Shown here: in pieces, positions 63,472 through 64,000 of the stretch
Layout: every line of letters begins with the position of its first letter
Position numbering within the stretch: position 1 is the stretch's first letter
Assembly: GCF_013304445.1 (NCBI RefSeq)
Contig: NZ_JAAITA010000001.1
Location: 124,001 to 188,000, forward strand
Direction of reading: 5' to 3'
Source of the DNA: Blautia hansenii
GTDB lineage: Bacteria; Bacillota; Clostridia; Lachnospirales; Lachnospiraceae
DNA length: 64,000 nucleotides
Position numbers and translations under genes: made by a program
Notes under the pieces: model-generated
Database searches by the model: none
What the model was told of the DNA's origin: nothing
The model's input: the letters and a program-made list of their open reading frames with translations, nothing else

Positions 63472-64000
63472 ATGATGAACAAAGTAAACTTAAGAGAATT
63501 GATTCTGGAAATTCTTCTGGAAATCAGCAAAGGGGAACGGCACAGTCATCTGATAATACGGGGAACGCTGGAAAAATATCAGTATCTGGAAAAGCAGGAG
63601 AGGGCTTTCATTACCAGAGTCTGTGAAGGCACTCTGGAATACCGTCTGCGTCTGGACTATATTCTGAACCGGTATTCTACTGTTCCCACAGAGAAGATGA
63701 AGCCGGTTATCCGGGAACTTTTGCGAAGCGGTGTGTATCAGATGCTGTATATGGACAGTGTACCGGACAGCGCAGTGTGCAATGAAGCTGTGAAGCTGGC
63801 CAGAAAAAAAGGTTTTTACAACCTTACCGGTTTTGTAAACGGTGTGTTAAGAAAGGTAGCCAGAGAATACGGCAGTATTCGGTTCCCGCAGAAGAGTCAG
63901 CCCGTGGAATACCTCTCTGTGATGTATTCTATGCCGATATGGCTGGTAGAACGCTTTCTGAAGGACTACGGATTTGAAAAGTCTGAAAAAATTTTTGAGG
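63472..64000 (+). CDS. rsmB: 16S rRNA m5C967 methyltransferase, N-terminal part (runs off the window)
   Basis: The frame opens at ATG 63,472 (or 63,475), three bases after fmt, and is still open at 64,000. The visible 176 residues match the NusB-like N-terminal domain of RsmB: LRELILEILLEISKGERHSH, then EKQERAFITRVCEGTLEYRL and VPDSAVCNEAVKLARKKGFY with VNGVLRK. The following YSMPIWLVERF begins the link to the methyltransferase domain, which lies outside. The order def-fmt-rsmB is typical. Confidence 0.92.
   Translation, partial: MMNKVNLRELILEILLEISKGERHSHLIIRGTLEKYQYLEKQERAFITRVCEGTLEYRLRLDYILNRYSTVPTEKMKPVIRELLRSGVYQMLYMDSVPDSAVCNEAVKLARKKGFYNLTGFVNGVLRKVAREYGSIRFPQKSQPVEYLSVMYSMPIWLVERFLKDYGFEKSEKIFE

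Overview
The window looks like a chromosomal segment of a low-GC Gram-positive anaerobe of the Clostridia, most likely a gut Lachnospiraceae (Blautia/Dorea/Mediterraneibacter-like). This is inferred from gene content, AGGAGG-type ribosome sites, a single-chain large PurL, a meso-diaminopimelate MurE and a priA-def-fmt-rsmB string. I cannot fix the genus. No rRNA, tRNA or CRISPR array was seen.

Region 1 (about 1-34.4 kb) is a large cell-surface polysaccharide locus, nearly all on the + strand. It opens with a nucleotide-sugar 4,6-dehydratase, an aminotransferase and an initiating sugar-phosphate transferase (a PglF/PglE/PglC-like set). Glycosyltransferases, UDP-galactopyranose mutase, a Wzy-like polymerase and a Wzx flippase follow, then a large GT-C-like membrane protein, UDP-glucose dehydrogenase and a polyprenyl-phosphate glycosyltransferase. 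An AT-richer block (about 18.95-25.45 kb) carries a second set: two glycosyltransferases, a WbsX-type protein, a second GT-C-like protein and a second flippase. An IS66 transposase remnant closes it, which suggests acquisition by transfer. After it lie a polyprenyl-phosphate glycosyltransferase, a GtrA/GtrB/YfhO three-component glycosylation set and two related membrane proteins (DUF6020-like) facing each other. The minus-strand one is interrupted by an in-frame amber codon.

Region 2 (about 34.4-48.9 kb) is mixed accessory DNA. It holds a decayed DUF3791-like remnant, a two-gene unit (duplicated-HTH protein plus a PLAT-domain protein with a Ser/Thr-rich beta C-terminus), a LysR-MFS pair, purL, a LysR/MATE divergent pair and a second YfhO protein. 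Clear hairpin terminators separate most units.

Region 3 (about 47.9-55.7 kb) is a LysR-controlled cluster: shikimate dehydrogenase, MFS transporter, chorismate mutase-shikimate kinase fusion, TIM-barrel isomerase/dehydratase, old-yellow-enzyme oxidoreductase, second shikimate dehydrogenase and a 55-residue protein. I read it as uptake and use of quinate, shikimate or a related cyclohexane carboxylate.

Region 4 (about 55.7-64 kb) is mostly housekeeping: an unassigned structured intergenic stretch, a Cys-rich small protein, a tRNA-dihydrouridine synthase, a TIM-barrel protein, murE, priA, def, fmt and the start of rsmB, which runs off the window.

The strongest candidates for something undescribed are the HTH/PLAT pair (34,974-36,518), the quinate/shikimate-type cluster with its kinase fusion, and the structured intergenic region at 55,720-55,910.
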